64,000 nt of DNA from Acanthopleura granulata (GCA_016165875.1 JABBOT010000002.1:37165868-37229867); one strand, 5' to 3'; positions 36,480-49,622 are shown, numbered from the stretch's first letter. The notes: generated by a model from the sequence alone, not told the origin. Numbers and translations are program-made.

Positions 36480-38694
36480 GGCATGTCTCAGCTAAGGTAC
36501 GGTCGATATCAACATAGCAACAGTTTTCCCCGCAACAAGTCCCACGGGGGCTGCATTAATCAAAGCTTTAAACCTTTGTAATTCAACAATGTAAACTGAC
36601 TCACTTAGGCGTGTATTACATCGTAGAAAAACCTGTCACTTCCGGACTCTCGTATATCGGTCAAAGGGGCACTTGGGAATATATCTCGGATAACATTTCC
36701 CTATCTGAGGCCACATGAAAGTGCTCTATTTCCCCAAACCTTGCTTCACTTGACCAATTACCTGAGCAATGTGTTCATGAATTGAGATGACATATCGGCG
36801 AATGCCAATGTTACTGACCTAGAAATATTAGTGGCGTAACCCAGATTCTTTAAATCAGTTTGTCAACCCAGAAAATATTGCATTGAAAATAAACTAAAAT
36901 ATTTCTGCCCTAAGAATTAGTAAATAAAAGGCCACGTTTTAGTGTATGCAAGCACATTACATTGAAAGTCTAATACCGGTCTTCAGATAGTGTTAAAGTC
37001 TTAATAGCACCTTTGGTGGATAATGTCAAGGTATTTATTTTTCGCACGAGACCTGTCTTTTTAATGGTTAGTGTTAGTTGGCCTTCTTTTATATATTATA
37101 AATGTTATATTATAACCGTAATGGACTATTTAAACCGTAGGCACTGGGGTCGATTCCACAAAGCCATTTCTGACTTAAGTCAAAATCCGAAGTGTTAAGA
37201 AATTTAAGAAACTTAAATAAGTTGATATGTTATTTTTGCAGTAATAACTTGTGACGTTGATTAAAATCATCACACAACTCACAAGACCTAAGAAATGCTA
37301 AAAGGCGAGATATGTACACGCCATATGCAGGACCTTACGCTATATAGCTATCCATAATGGAGTAAATGGGGTAATCTTTATGCCTAAGTATGTCCATGTG
37401 AAATGGAAAAGTGTTAAAGCCTTCATCAGTTTCAGTTAAATATTCGATGATTTCGTGACAATTTAAAGTGGTCGCAAAGGAAAAAGTGGTCATGTTGCAC
37501 ATCAAAGGGGTGCGTCTTTTTGGATTTTCGCCATCACATAGATATTACATGATGATGTCTACCATGCTGGGGATTCGAGTTCTACCAATATAAGTAGTAA
37601 TTCGTCAGATGTGAGGCTGCGGAGCTGCAGAGTAGCTAAACCTATCTGTGATAAACCTAATTGCACAGAAGATGAGTTGAGAATGTGGCCGTGAGGAAAT
37701 GAGCGTCTCAGGTCAAGGATATCCGAGATCAGTTCTAAGAATTGTGGGCGAGTCAACCTCCACCTGATTTCTTAACGCCTGACCTCTTTTAGGAGACACG
37801 TCGGTGAAGTACACGTGTGTTTAATCGCTCTAGGCATTGAGTGCAGCAATAAGCGATCCAAACCGCAGTGTTCTCTGCTGTAACACTTCACCAACTATAC
37901 TGGTGTTTTAGGAGCACAAGTATGCCGAAATATATAACATACTGCAGGAAGAAACAAAAGTATATCATGCCAAGCGTTGGATCGCTTTGTTAAAACGTAG
38001 TACCCTATTCAAAACTGCAAGAAATTTCACAGAAATAATCTATCTGCCCTTTTTTGAATTGGGCAGGGTTGTATATCCTGAACATAAATCAGGTATTTGT
38101 GTTTCCTATAATACTGAGAAGGACGCCAGGTTCCACAACTGGACAAAAAACTTTGCGAATGGCCTCACGCACGCGGGCAATGGGCCTATAAATTTAGCTG
38201 ACATTTTCAGCCGTCACATGTAAGGTGTTTCCAATCTAAAAATTATTGCCTTCAATTTTCTTTGTCATTCCGTAGAGAAATACCTGCAGAAAATCATGCC
38301 CTGGCTAACTTTCAGGGACGCATATCATTTTCTTGAAGAAAATTAACATGTCATTCATAGTTTAGTCCTGTTATCTGCTTTTCGGAACAATGGAAGATTA
38401 CTACTTAATGTCTCCAAAGATCCTTCATTAAAGTCATTAAGCTTTAGGGTCGTTACAAAGATGTTAACACCGATACTGATGATTCAAACCTCGAGATCAT
38501 TTTACATGTTCTAAATCTGTACAGTAAATTCCCAGGCATGTGATGTAAATCTGAAGTTGAGGTTTGTTGCATCACCATGTACTAAATGTATTGTTTTCTC
38601 CACAAACCAAAGTTTTCGCTCAACAATGACAACATATTGGTGTTGCTTAGTAGTTTCAAGCAACCCGCGGGTAGTCATGAGTTTTCTCAAGGAC

Positions 38695-38790
38695 CTGTCC
38701 GGTTTTCTCCCACCATAATGCTGGCCGCCGTCGTATAAGTCAAATATTTTTGAGTACGGCGTAAAACAATAACGAAAAGAAAATAATTTA
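38695..38790 (+). repeat. tRNA-derived SINE 3' fragment
   Basis: TCTCCCACCATAATGCTGGC, CGCCGTCGTATAAGTCAAAT, TGAGTACGGCGTAAAACA in plus orientation, well conserved; head missing. Confidence 0.85.
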
Positions 38791-39931
38791 AGTAAATCGT
38801 AGTTCCAATACGAAAATAATAATAAGTGCAAAGTATGAAGGTATTATGCGTCAGAGAGATCACAGACTTCTGGTTAGACATAACCGACGAAGGAGTTTTC
38901 AATTCTTCCCGATAATTGCACGTTTAAGCAACACTGAAATAAACACGCCATTACCACCAAAGATTAACATGAATTTCAATTAAATAATTTCAGATCAAGT
39001 AGTATTTCAATTTCAGACAAGCTTTGTAGAGAATAAATTGCTTGGCTTGTGATAGAATAGAGGTAATTCCGGCGAGGCCTCGTAGTTTCCTTCGAGTTTC
39101 TGGCGGTTTTTTTTTCTCATCCACAATTTTCAATGTAGAGGTGTATCAGGCACATATAGCGAAGGTTGGTGGTTTCCTCCCGAGATTTCTTCCAGGCATA
39201 AATTCAGTCGCCGTTGAACAAGGGAATTATTCTTAAATAAGGGAACACATGGCAATCCTAATCTGTTTTCTACCTTAAACTGTGGATTTAACATAATAAT
39301 GCAAATGATGCAAATTCCCAAGTTTTTATATTATTTAATTTATATATATAATTTAGATGAAAATCAATTATCTGGGGGAAAAGAAGCCGTCAGTAGTTTC
39401 AAATCAACACACACAATATATATTTTGCACGTTAGTTTCTGAGGTCTTAATATGCAGTTTGGCAAAACCGTAGCCCATGAAGGTTTATTCGTACTACCAA
39501 ATCCATACTTTCATTTCTAAACCTATCACGCTGTCATGCTCAGCTGGGTACTGTACAGTAGGTAAGAATTATCACTGACCTCCAAGGTTCTGCTAAGTGA
39601 AAGATGAAGCTGTTATGGTTATATAATAGTCGTTATTTAAACCATATAAAGTGCATCTATGCGTGTTTGTTGTTTTAAACCTGACAAAAGTAACATTTAC
39701 GTCTTCACCATGAACATTTTACAGGAAATTTAAAGGAAAACAGTGATGAAAAACTATGCTACATATGCAAGAGAACTATACGTCCAATTCACTGGAAGAA
39801 GAGGAAGGACTAAAAGAAGGAACTGTATATAGTTCTTAGTTCTGGTGGGCAATAGATATTCAGTGATGACTGAAGCCATCGCTAAGCCATAGACTAACGT
39901 AAAGCACTCATTTAATGTCTGACCTAGAATT

Positions 39932-40136
39932 TATTTATTTACTTATTTGATTGGTGTTTATACCGTACTTAAGAATATTTCACTTATACGACAGAGGCCA
40001 ACATTATGGTCACAGGAAACAGGACAGAGCCCGGGGGAAACCCACGACCGACCACAGATGGCTGGTAGACCTTCCCACGTACGGCCGGAATGGAACCCTG
40101 CATGAGTTGGACTTGAACTCTTAAGTTCCTGGGTCA
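39932..40136 (-). repeat. tRNA-derived SINE, nearly full, with paralogous empty sites
   Basis: Plus strand: TTATTTGATTGGTGTTTATA, GGACAGAGCCCGGGGGAAAC, CCTTCCCACGTACGGCCGG, GAGTTGGACTTGAACTC. It is flanked by CCTAGAATTTA on the left and CCTAGAAATTA on the right. Copies B (50105) and C (20165) read straight through this point without the element. That proves an insertion after the duplication. Confidence 0.9.
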
Positions 40137-40362
40137 CGAATGATCTCGCCTAGAAATTACAGTATTACTCATCCTACTGGAGTCGTGTTACGAGTCATTA
40201 ATGACAATCGTGTAATTGACGCTCAGACAGTAAGGCGCAAATCCTCAATGGTATCCTGGTGTAGTTCTCAGACGCATCGACTGGTACGCCTATTAACATT
40301 CTCATTAAGTGTAAATGTGTGTACGGTATAGTGTGCTGATTCTAGGTGCGAAACTAAAACTT

Positions 40363-40560
40363 TCACTTCAGTAAATTCAAGAAAGCGTTGTACTGGTCGA
40401 TATCATCCTGTACTAACATGGACAGTATTTGATCTGCAAGCTTATTTTGACCACTAAGAGAGGGAGTGGCGGCACAAAGTTTGCCAGATATCTGGTATGG
40501 TCGAACTTCAAGAACGAACCGGACGTTTTCAGGAATGGGTGGTCTAGGCTTTGGGTACAA
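40363..40560 (-). CDS. Candidate exon with CARD-like helices (uncertain)
   Basis: A 65-codon open stretch on minus ending KLADQILSMLVQDDIDQYNA then FLNLLK. The spacing of K-x-A-D-x-I-L-x-M-L and Q-Y-N-A-F-L-N-L-L-K resembles helices 4-5 of CARD domains, the death-fold adaptors abundant in molluscan immunity genes. A possible acceptor (CTATTGTACCCAAAG) lies before PRPPIPENV, and the frame ends at a TGA right after FLNLLK (or a weak donor GAA|GTGAAA). The block is absent from copies B and C, so it was gained in A or lost from the others. No rest of a CARD protein is nearby. Could be a fragment or chance. Confidence 0.22.
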   Translation of the reverse strand: MYPKPRPPIPENVRFVLEVRPYQISGKLCAATPSLSGQNKLADQILSMLVQDDIDQYNAFLNLLK

Positions 40561-41534
40561 TAGACAAGTTTATACACTCTGGTAAAATGCTCCTACTGGG
40601 GCCTAATCTTGGATTTTCAGTTTCAAACCTCATCCAATCAACGTGGTGTTTTTACATATGATGAAAATGTCGTCCCACACGATGAGGCATAATCCAAAAT
40701 AGAAGAGGACAAAAAATTGGTTGCTTAAATCGGTTCGATTTTCCTCTTAAATCGCCTTAGCCTGGCATGTCAGTGAGAACTTTTTGGTCCTTTCTTCTGA
40801 CAAAACCCTTATGGTCCTATAACGTCTGTAAGTAACAGGATACAATCAGCTATCAGACAGCACTTATACAGCACTTCCGAAAACATAGTCTGCGTGACAG
40901 CCGGGCAGTGAAATTGAAACCATGCAACAAGAACCGGTAAACATTAAACTCACAGACATGTGATAAGGCTTAACAAGGGATGAAGTCAAATTGACCTTCA
41001 AGTATGCGAAAGGCGAGTCATCTTCCGGGAAACTGCTTAACTACTGATATTGAAGCTTACCTCAAAGGACGGATATCCTCTCCAGCTCTAATGTAGTCAC
41101 ATTTGCCCGCTGTTGTCAGTGCCTATGGAAGCGAATGGACTGCATAACAAAATAGTAAAAAAAATATATAGTACAAATTTTCGCACTTTTTTTTTCGATG
41201 GGGAAAGACAAACATATACAGCCCATTGCGATAAGGAGGGAATCTCTCGGCAAACCTGCACAAAGCCTCCCCGCCCCTCAGAAAATTTACGGCCCTCTGA
41301 TTATACGTGTAACAGACGTAGTAATTTCTATAGATCAGACCATTGTTCAGATTGCAAACCCAGCTCTAGCCATTTTACATGCTTATATAAGTCAGGAGTT
41401 TTGTCAGGAACTGTTCTCCGTCCATATAGACCCGTCTAGCGTTTTTCAAGTGAAGAATTCCTAAAAACAGGGATAAACGTTGATATAAAAAGTAAATAAA
41501 TAAATAACTCGAAAAAATGGAGTGTTCCAAACCT

Positions 41535-41608
41535 GTCAACCTAATCGTCCTCATGCAAAGTGAACTATTCTTGAGAGCGGCGTAATAACAGCGATAAAAT
41601 AAATCAAA
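41535..41608 (+). repeat. Degenerate SINE 3' end
   Basis: AAGTGAACTATTCTTGAGAG then CGGCGTAATAACAGCGATAA with an AAATA tail; plus orientation. Confidence 0.6.
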
Positions 41609-41990
41609 CCAGACAGGTACTTTTTCTGTGTGGAATCGGATATGAATCCAATAAAACCATTCTGATCTAATCTACCACTTACAAACCTCCATATGAACTT
41701 GATCCAACGGGATGTCGGTGATCCTTGGGAAGAAATACGAAAAAACTCAATATAATCCATGTATATTGACAATCGCGGTGAAGATGGTTCCATAAGACTA
41801 TAGGGATGATAAACCGATGGACACCTTATACCCTTACCCGAGTGGCGTAAGTCAAAATTTCACCACATTTCGTGTTGAAAGTGATCTCATAAAGCACTTT
41901 GTCAGATGTAGCTCGGAAATACCATTTGATATATCCACCAATGATAAATTTACTGCCTCCTTCAACATACATGCCGGATATCGACCTTCA

Positions 41991-42243
41991 TTATATTTAT
42001 TTATTTATTTGATTGGTGTTTTACGCCGTACTCAAGAATATTATACTTATACGTCCAACTTACAGCATTTTACTTACAGTGCTATGGTGGGAGGAGACCG
42101 GGCAGAGCCCGGAGAAAACCCACGACCATCCGCAGGTTGTTTGCGGACCTTCCGGCGTAGGGACTTAAACTCACAGCGACCGCATTGGTGGGGGCTTCGG
42201 GGTCATTATGCTGCGCTAGCGCTCTAATCAACGGCGCCATGGT
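41991..42243 (-). repeat. tRNA-derived SINE, full length, splitting copy A
   Basis: Plus strand: TTGATTGGTGTTTTACGCCG, GACCGGGCAGAGCCCGGAGA, CACGACCATCCGCAGGTTG, then the reversed head CATTGGTGGGGGCTTCGGGG and CTGCGCTAGCGCTCTAATCA. In copy B the flanks (GCCGGATATCG and ATAAATATAAATCAATCA) are separated by only ~30 bp, so this is an insertion into A. Confidence 0.9.
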
Positions 42244-42744
42244 GAATTATAGATATAAATTAATAAAGGTTTGGTGATCCAGTTCGGTTTCCTTGCTCTA
42301 ACCTCTCAGTGCTGTGGGCCAAGCAACGCAGAAACAAGTACCATTTGTAAAGTTTTTGGTATGACTCGACCCCCGGCTTGCGTAAATGATCGACAGCACC
42401 GGCTTAAGTGTGTTATCTGCACCTATGTAATGGTATACGCTGACACGAAACTTAAATATGCAATTTCCTGAGGGTCTCACATGGAAATGCTGTCATGTTA
42501 GAAATAGAGTCAGTCGGGCATGTCAGTGGGTCAGTGCCCACGACTCTCGGGGGAGGGGAAAACAGTCGTTGCTCTCTGTGAAATCCATATTACATCACCC
42601 CCTGTCCGTTTAAAACTAGTAAATCTAGACAGAATAATTTGGGGTCGATGTAAATCGGTGTTCCGTGGTAAATGTTCGCTCGTAAAACATTTGGCCCATT
42701 GTATTACACTGACATGTTACAGGCCGTGGTTAAAATTATGCTGA

Positions 42745-42890
42745 TTCAGCCAAGAAGTTTACCATGAATCGCCAAGATTGGTTCTCCACGTTGTCAATCT
42801 CTTTCCGCATCGGCCATAGCTGAGTTCCCTAAATCTGACAAATTGTGTACCTGTCCGGGCCAAATGAAATAAACTCTTGGCCAAAACTGA
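42745..42890 (+). pseudogene. Broken copy (A) of the DKLYTCPGQ exon
   Basis: Encodes EFPKSDKLCTCPGQ, then a small insertion shifts the frame into a stop. Upstream GATTCAGCCAAGAAGTTTAC and the exon core match copies B and C. Confidence 0.5.
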
Positions 42891-44540
42891 CACATCGTAT
42901 TACCTACATAATTTATTCATCTCCAGACCAGGCTGAAGATGTATCTCTTACCTGAAGATAATAATCATACATTGGGAGACACACATACTTTAACATGTAC
43001 TCTGTGACATTGCAATATTCTGTCATGAATAAACGTGAACCGCTATAGATAAAAGTTAAACAATATCTCCGAGGGAATTACGTGTACATATTACTAAAGC
43101 ACTTAGTTACAAATTGATTACGAATAATTTTTGTATTCTTTATTTTTGTTCATTGTGTTGTAGAATTTTCATATACATTACACTTCCTCTCAATTAAACT
43201 TGAAAACTGATGTCAAACAAAACTTGAGTATAACCTTCATCAAAATGTCACATAATCATCGATCTGCCTACTACACGGACGGCTCTTCTTGAATCACTGA
43301 AATTAGAACATAGTATCAAATGCTGAGGTAAGAAAAGCCTATTACATGGATTTCGAAATGGAATTTATAAGCAAGCTGCTTTTAGCATTATTATCGTTTT
43401 TTAGGATTTATAATTTCCCGATACGGCACAGATCCTAAAGTTCAAAATTGCTTGAGAGCACTTCGGCTTTTGAACAATCCAATTCAATGGTAGGCGGCAT
43501 CTAATCGGTAGCCGTCTAGGCTATGCGGTCAACAAGTTTCTCAGAAAAATATGAGATTTACCCAGATGTCAACATAGGTCCGTGCATAATTATTAATTAT
43601 TCTTTAATTACTATACATTTTATATTTACTAAACATTTATGCTGAGTCTGCTAAGAGATTTGAAACGCTATCATATTTGTAGGAGGTCATGCAAATCTGG
43701 TAATGTTAAACTGACGAGGCACTCACTTGTCTCCCACCATGCACCTATGCCTAATTCCTTTAGTCCAAGTACTGTTTCTTTGTGTCAGAAAGATTGTTCG
43801 TTACTTCCGGAAAGAAGATGATGACTTCCGGGAGCTTGGACCGCATACATTTTTATGCTCACATTAACAGAAACGCCAATACGTGTGAGAATGAAGAAGA
43901 ATAGAAAACAAATAAAAACAGCAAAATTACATGGAACGCGTTTAGCATTTTGGATCCACGTCATAACATCTCGATGTTGGATTTTTCATGTAATTACAGA
44001 TGTTTTTTTGCGCCATGTTCGTATGTGATATGTGATGTTTTTTCTGTTACTGGTATAGCAAAACACAACACCTTTGTGGGTTTTTGAAGATCATATCTTT
44101 TGAGGTAGGAATCACAATGGATTGTTGCAAGCGTTTAGCCAAACAAAGATCTCAGATTAAACTATAAACCTACGAACCGATTGCCTGCTAACAACAGTTG
44201 TAGATGGTACCAAGTCATTAACGTTACCACCAGTTGATCTCCTTTTGCCAGTTTGAAGTTGTCTTACGTGTAATTTGAACAATGAACCAATAAAAGCTGT
44301 AAAAGATTGATACCGTACGTGATTGCATACAGCAGCCCCGAGATAAGTTGAGGAGAAAACTGGAGAAGTGGAAGGTGAGATGCCATGGCCGGTAAATGGA
44401 GAGCAATTGAAATAAATTTAATCTTACGACGATCCAACCAGAGGACAGGCCTTTCCAGACGTCTCCTTAACAGAGCAACAGTCCACAAAAGCTTTGTTAT
44501 TAGCATTTATAGAAGAATCTCTGACGAGTATATAGCGACG

Positions 44541-44643
44541 AAGCCAGTATGATCTGGACTTGAGCTCGCAGCGACTACATTCGTGGGAGGCACCTGAGTA
44601 ATTACGCCTCCCTGGGGCGTTAACCTCTTCGGCCACGGAGGCT
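44541..44643 (-). repeat. SINE tRNA-like head, abruptly truncated
   Basis: On minus: GAGCCTCCGTGGCCGAAGAG (A-box-like TGGCCGAAGAGG) and CGCTGCGAGCTCAAGTCC (B-box-like). It stops after CATACTGGCTT, and the sequence then continues as the block shared with 16370 and 57590. The 3' body is missing, which is unusual because SINEs normally lose the 5' end. Confidence 0.75.
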
Positions 44644-45789
44644 CCTAAATGGCATATTTAACATTTAAACAAAATATTATTTGAACTATAAATAATGATA
44701 AACTTCAAATTTTCAGCAAATGAGATAAGGATGCTGCTATCACCATGATCATTGCGTTAGTCTTCACTGTGTATGTTGATTATAGCCATGGCCCATACAT
44801 AGCTACCACAATATAGTATATACATAGAACACAATACATGTCCACGTGATTATCTGTTGAAGGTGCAGGATTTTCTCTGCCTCTGAAGATTTTCAGCAAT
44901 TCAACACATGCGAATGACTGCTGATTGTCCAAGTTTCAAGGTTAAAGCCGAAACTTATCAATTGTGATGGTAACAAATTAAAGTATCCTTCATTCTTTAA
45001 TATTTGTATATACTTGTAACAGCATCTCGAAGATCTATAACTTCCCACCTAATCGCTGCCCGTCCAGTCCAGTAGACTGGATGTTCAAAACATGACAGAA
45101 CCAACTATTGATCTCATTCTCTTGTATGAAATCAAAACCTTATAAAACCAAAGAATCAAGAGCTTTAACATTTTAATGCCCTCTAGCTGTTAGTCGGTAT
45201 ACACTGTGTTCTTGCTTTAAATACTTTATGTTCTCACAAAATTGCAAAGCTGTGTCTTTATCCTTTGTTTTAGTTCATCGTTTCTATGATGAATTTATCC
45301 TTCTACTTTTAACTTTCTCTGATATACTCCAGGCTATGCCCTAAACACATCACCTTTAATTAGTCAGTATATGAGATCCAACTATGAATTCAAAAGAGAC
45401 CTCGGAGAGCTATACAGCTAAAAGCTGTCAAATGTAATTAAAGATTCATGTACATGCACACAATGTACTGTGTCAGCTGTTATGTTAAGAGATTTAGATG
45501 TTTGGATCCGTTGTTTTCCTGTTTGGAAGCATAGTATTGGCGGAGTCGCTGTCAGTGTGTATCCTCTCTGGCTTCAGGCGTATGATATCAGAAACTCCGC
45601 CCGGGGAAGCTCCTTACTTCTCCATGACTGACGTAAATGTGTGGCGCTAACTGAAGTCCCATCATACATGAAGGGCAATGTATTTTGCAAGAAAAAAAAT
45701 GAGTTTGTTCAATGTGTCAAAGGCGCGACACAGATCCGAGAGGCATTCCGGATCGGTTATACCTGGTAACACTCTACCTTGATGTCATA

Positions 45790-46005
45790 TCAAGGCTTTA
45801 CCATTTTTTTGCTGTGTGCACCTCGGAGTATTCTTTTGGAATGCCAAGATAACATACAGCTGCACACAAATAACTCTTTATTTCGACGTGTCACAGGTGA
45901 ATTACGCGTTGCGTCTTCCAACATTGACATGTGTAACATCTGGCAACGTACACCAATTTTACAAATTACCAGGAGCAGAGTTAAGAAAAGTATTGCCTTT
46001 TTCAT
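45790..46005 (-). CDS. Small ORF with a signal peptide and dibasic sites (unconfirmed)
   Basis: 71 codons starting MKKAILFLTLLLVICKIGVR, a strong signal peptide, followed by QMLHMSMLEDATRNSPVTRR and NKELFVCSCMLSWHSKR, then a basic tail. RR and KR flank a segment with C-S-C, a layout seen in neuropeptide or venom-peptide precursors. Against this, the equivalent place in copy C (14528 on plus) starts MKKTILC but stops after 13 codons, and no homologue is known to me. An alternative reading is a first exon ending at CTCCTG|GTAATT. Confidence 0.3.
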   Translation of the reverse strand: MKKAILFLTLLLVICKIGVRCQMLHMSMLEDATRNSPVTRRNKELFVCSCMLSWHSKRILRGAHSKKMVKP

Positions 46006-46540
46006 TCATCACCAGAACCACCAGGCCAGTGACATGCGTGTTGAAAAGCCAGTCGCTGTTCGGAACAATCACCATAGAGGTCAAATATATGGTTAGCACT
46101 TTTTTTAACGCATTGATAATTAACTGAGCATGTCATTCAATAGGATGTAGTTCCACAGTCCCATGGTTTGAAAGTTCGTTGAATCGCACAACCATTACCA
46201 AAGTTACCCGTTATTTACTTTTTAGAGGATATAATTGTTGAAACTAGTATTGCATATTTAAATTTAGATAAAACAAATGAGCAGATGGCATTCTTCTGAA
46301 ATGAATGACGAGTCGTGGCGGACGTTATTTGAAGGCAGGAAACAGATACAGGTGAAGGAAATCACTGAAAGATAATGAGCTGTGGTAATCTCTGACCCGA
46401 TCTCCGACACTGATCGACTTGTTTCTCAATCTGCTGACATGACCTTATCAGGAGTTTGCATTAGCCATCAGTTCGTCTGCTGCATTTCTTCGGGGACGGA
46501 TGTAACCATCCGTCAGCTTGACGAGGCCGTCATAACTTAT

Positions 46541-47779
46541 GAAGGAATTTCAAAATCAATATGCAGGAGTGCTTCTGGTACATGGCAATTGTGGGTAATC
46601 CGTTTGTGCTCCCTTCTATACCATTTAAATAACAAAAGATAATAAAGAAAAACAAAAAGAACAACTTTTTTAAACACTGCTTAAAGCTTATCAAAATAAC
46701 TGTCTTTAAATTGTATTTATACATATTATGACATGCAAACACAACACATACGTTGTTGAAATGTAATAAGTGGAATTTAGAAAATGGCGGTGTATCCTTA
46801 AAACGTGGGTTATTTACGTTATTTGATGAGTAATCTACAGCAACAAATCACAAGGGAATGTCCACTGAGCTCTTTCAAGTTTATTATATGTATGGGCCAC
46901 AAACCTTAAAGTTACATCTTGATCAACTTTGTATGCACATTTTGTGCACTGGTGTTACGGCAAAAATATCGATTTTGTCATCTGGGCCTATTCACCTATA
47001 GAGCCGCAGAAAAATGCAATGGGGCCTACATGAACATTTAATTGTGAACGACTATTAAATTATATCATTTTTCCTGTTTTGTTTTCTGCAACATACACGC
47101 AGTTTGCAGCTAATGTAGCTTCTGATTTTGGCACTTTGCCATGCAAGGTAATTTATTACGCCGACTGAAATACTCCCATTATTGGAGTGTATAATTTGTG
47201 AAATATGGAAGATAGATGTGGACCACAGCACAAAAGCTCGCCAAAGTTGTTCACCTCATCTAAGAGCTTGCTGTGGAATTGTTGATCGACTCAAACGGTT
47301 TTGTGGTTTTCATTATCCTGTTTTCATTCACAAGCATAGGAAGGCTGGAGCAATCTGAAGTTATTCTAGGCCTCTTACACGTGGTTGAGAGAAGCTAAGT
47401 TAAAACAACTGGCAATATTGCGTTTTCACGTGCTTTTCGCATGACTAAAGGCCAAACCCTCTAAATAATGACGTCAGCTTACGGCTATACGCCAAAAGTC
47501 TTCTTGGATCAAAACATTACAAACAACAGACTTGTTAAGATACATTCATCAGGTGTGATTTCATGGGGCGAGATGAATCTTAGGAAGTTTCGTAAAATCG
47601 GACCCTTCAGTCACTTATCCCTCATCCGAAAGTACAGCTGTGTCAATTTGTGGTGGGTCTCTGCACACCTGATTTAACAATCCTCTATGTGGATAAAATC
47701 GAGGCAAAACACTTAAAATTTTCAGGTGTTACTCCCGGTTTACGAAGCTACAAAACGTCAACCAGTTTCATCTATTTGG
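46541..47779. other. Interval between copies A and B
   Basis: No coding exon or repeat recognised. The similarity of copy A to copy C ends near 46540 and that of B to A starts near 47780. Confidence 0.35.
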
Positions 47780-49333
47780 AAAGCATATGCCTGCTAAGGC
47801 AGGATCGATATCTACGTAGTAACAGTTTCTCCAGGCTACAAGTCTCACGCGGCTGCATTATTCAAAACTTTGGACCATTGTAATTCAAGGTAACCTGAAT
47901 CAGCAAGGCTTGCATGATATGTTTGCCGATCTAACAAACTGCCACATTTTGACTCTTATATGTCGGTCAAAGGTGCACTTGAGAATACTTCTGGGAATAC
48001 ATTCCACTTATCCGGGCAACATGAAACCACTTTATAACTCCGAAACCGGTGCCATTTATTGAAGGAGAAACTGCCTGTGATCTGAGCAAGGTATTCATAA
48101 TGTGCGATGAAATGGAACATTTGGCAACGTGTCTGAAGGCCGCGATACCTTCAGTGCCAGTCATTTTCAAATATTATCATTTTACCTCAACAATAATGTT
48201 GAGTGAAAGCTTTCGCTAAACTTGATTATGTTTTTGCTCTGTTATACAAAGGATAATCAACCTTTAGTCTTTGTCCTAACACACTGCACAACAAACGATC
48301 ACAATTCCCCGGTATTCTCTAGGGCATACATGTAATGCGTACATTAATGATGTCTGTGGATGATATTCCTTGGTAGGAAATTGTGCGTTTGAAAGCAAAT
48401 GATTCCATTGCATGAATCATTTCTTTCATTTTTCCTATAAAATATCTATCTTGATTGAAGATGTATTGTTTCATCTTAAAATTAAGTGTTACTTAAATTG
48501 AAAATTAAATTGAATTAAATTGAAAAATGTGATGACAATGTATCTGTACAAGATGTTCTCATGTTTTCGTGAAAGATTTACTTAACCTGTATACAGAGTC
48601 ATTTTTGTTGCATCTGGTTTAGAACATTCATTATGAATTTCACCGCTATGACATGATTACCTCACCAATTCCTGGTTATGTACTGTTGTCATGAGGAGAT
48701 CTCCTTTGCTTTTCGATAATGACTATAAGTAACTCCTTTACGACACCATTCGTTATTTTCAATGTGCATAAATGTCTGCGAAATCTCTAAACTTCCGAAT
48801 AAATGGATTTTCCAGACAAAAAATGTTGTATTTTAACTAGTGTATTTTGGCAGTGTTTGTGCTTTAAGAGGAAGCTTATGAAAGGCCCAGGTTTTACTAC
48901 ATGTAAATTCAAGCACATTCCATGGTTAGTTAAACACAAACAGTGTTAACGTCTTAATAGTGTTTTTATTGGAGAATGGCTAAGCATTCATTTGTCCCAC
49001 GATATATGTGGTAGTTGTTCGCTGACCGCATGTTTGGCGCAAGAAAAATTTACCTATACTTTATTTAAATCCTTGGAACATATTTCGTTGCCTTAGCTAC
49101 CATGTCCAACGAAGCTCTGTTATCTGTTATCTAAGATGGAGAGAATGACCACGGGCGCCCAATAATTATCCCTCACAACAGAACGCAAGAAGCATCTTTA
49201 AATCAACTAAAAATGCTTCTAAAAGAGATCCTCGCCCTAGGACAGAAGCGTTTCTATCTGAGCCTTCTATTTTACTCCAGGTAAGAATCAAATGGAATTA
49301 TCCTTCGTTTTTCAAATAAACCTTCTGTTATGC

Positions 49334-49420
49334 TGCAAAAAGTCATCATGCATTTGCTTGAATTATTCACAAAAAGTCATCATACATTTGTTTGATTTAT
49401 TCACAAATCAATTTCCACAG
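49334..49420 (+). repeat. ~36-bp tandem repeat, two units
   Basis: AAAAAGTCATCATGCATTTG and AAAAAGTCATCATACATTTG each followed by a TTGA-TTATTCAC block. Upstream of the candidate secreted gene. Confidence 0.7.
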
Positions 49421-49622
49421 CTCATATCAAACGAAGTACATGAATAAAATTTTATACTTATGCCTGAGCATTAAGGTGGGAAGTGAAGACTTATACATTA
49501 GAAAATGCACCTGGACCCAATCGTCCAATCCAAGCCCTTATCATTTCAGTAATTTATGCTTAAATAGGTCGATTAATGTTAATAAACATCAATATTCGAT
49601 AATTGAGTGACAATTTATGGCA

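Larger units (their letters stand above)
36480..46540 (+). repeat. Diverged segmental duplication, copy A
   Basis: Direct paralogue of copy B and inverted paralogue of copy C. A-B anchors: 36490-36800 with 47790-48140; 36910-37030 with 48890-49010; 37690-37760 with 49790-49860; 40130-40270 with 50090-50230; 40885-40965 with 50265-50345; 41020-41080 with 54080-54140; 41820-41985 with 54980-55140; 42240-42900 with 55160-55960. Shared words include GTCGGTCAAAG and ATGAGGAAATGA-type blocks. Copy-A-specific insertions are the SINEs at 39932 and 41991 and about 600 bp at 40290-40870. Confidence 0.8.

Noticed and set aside
42130..42243. Possible tRNA gene (A- and B-box-like sequence on minus)
   Set aside because: It is the head of a SINE; the same head occurs at 7287, 7600, 34600 and 44600 and does not fold into a complete tRNA.
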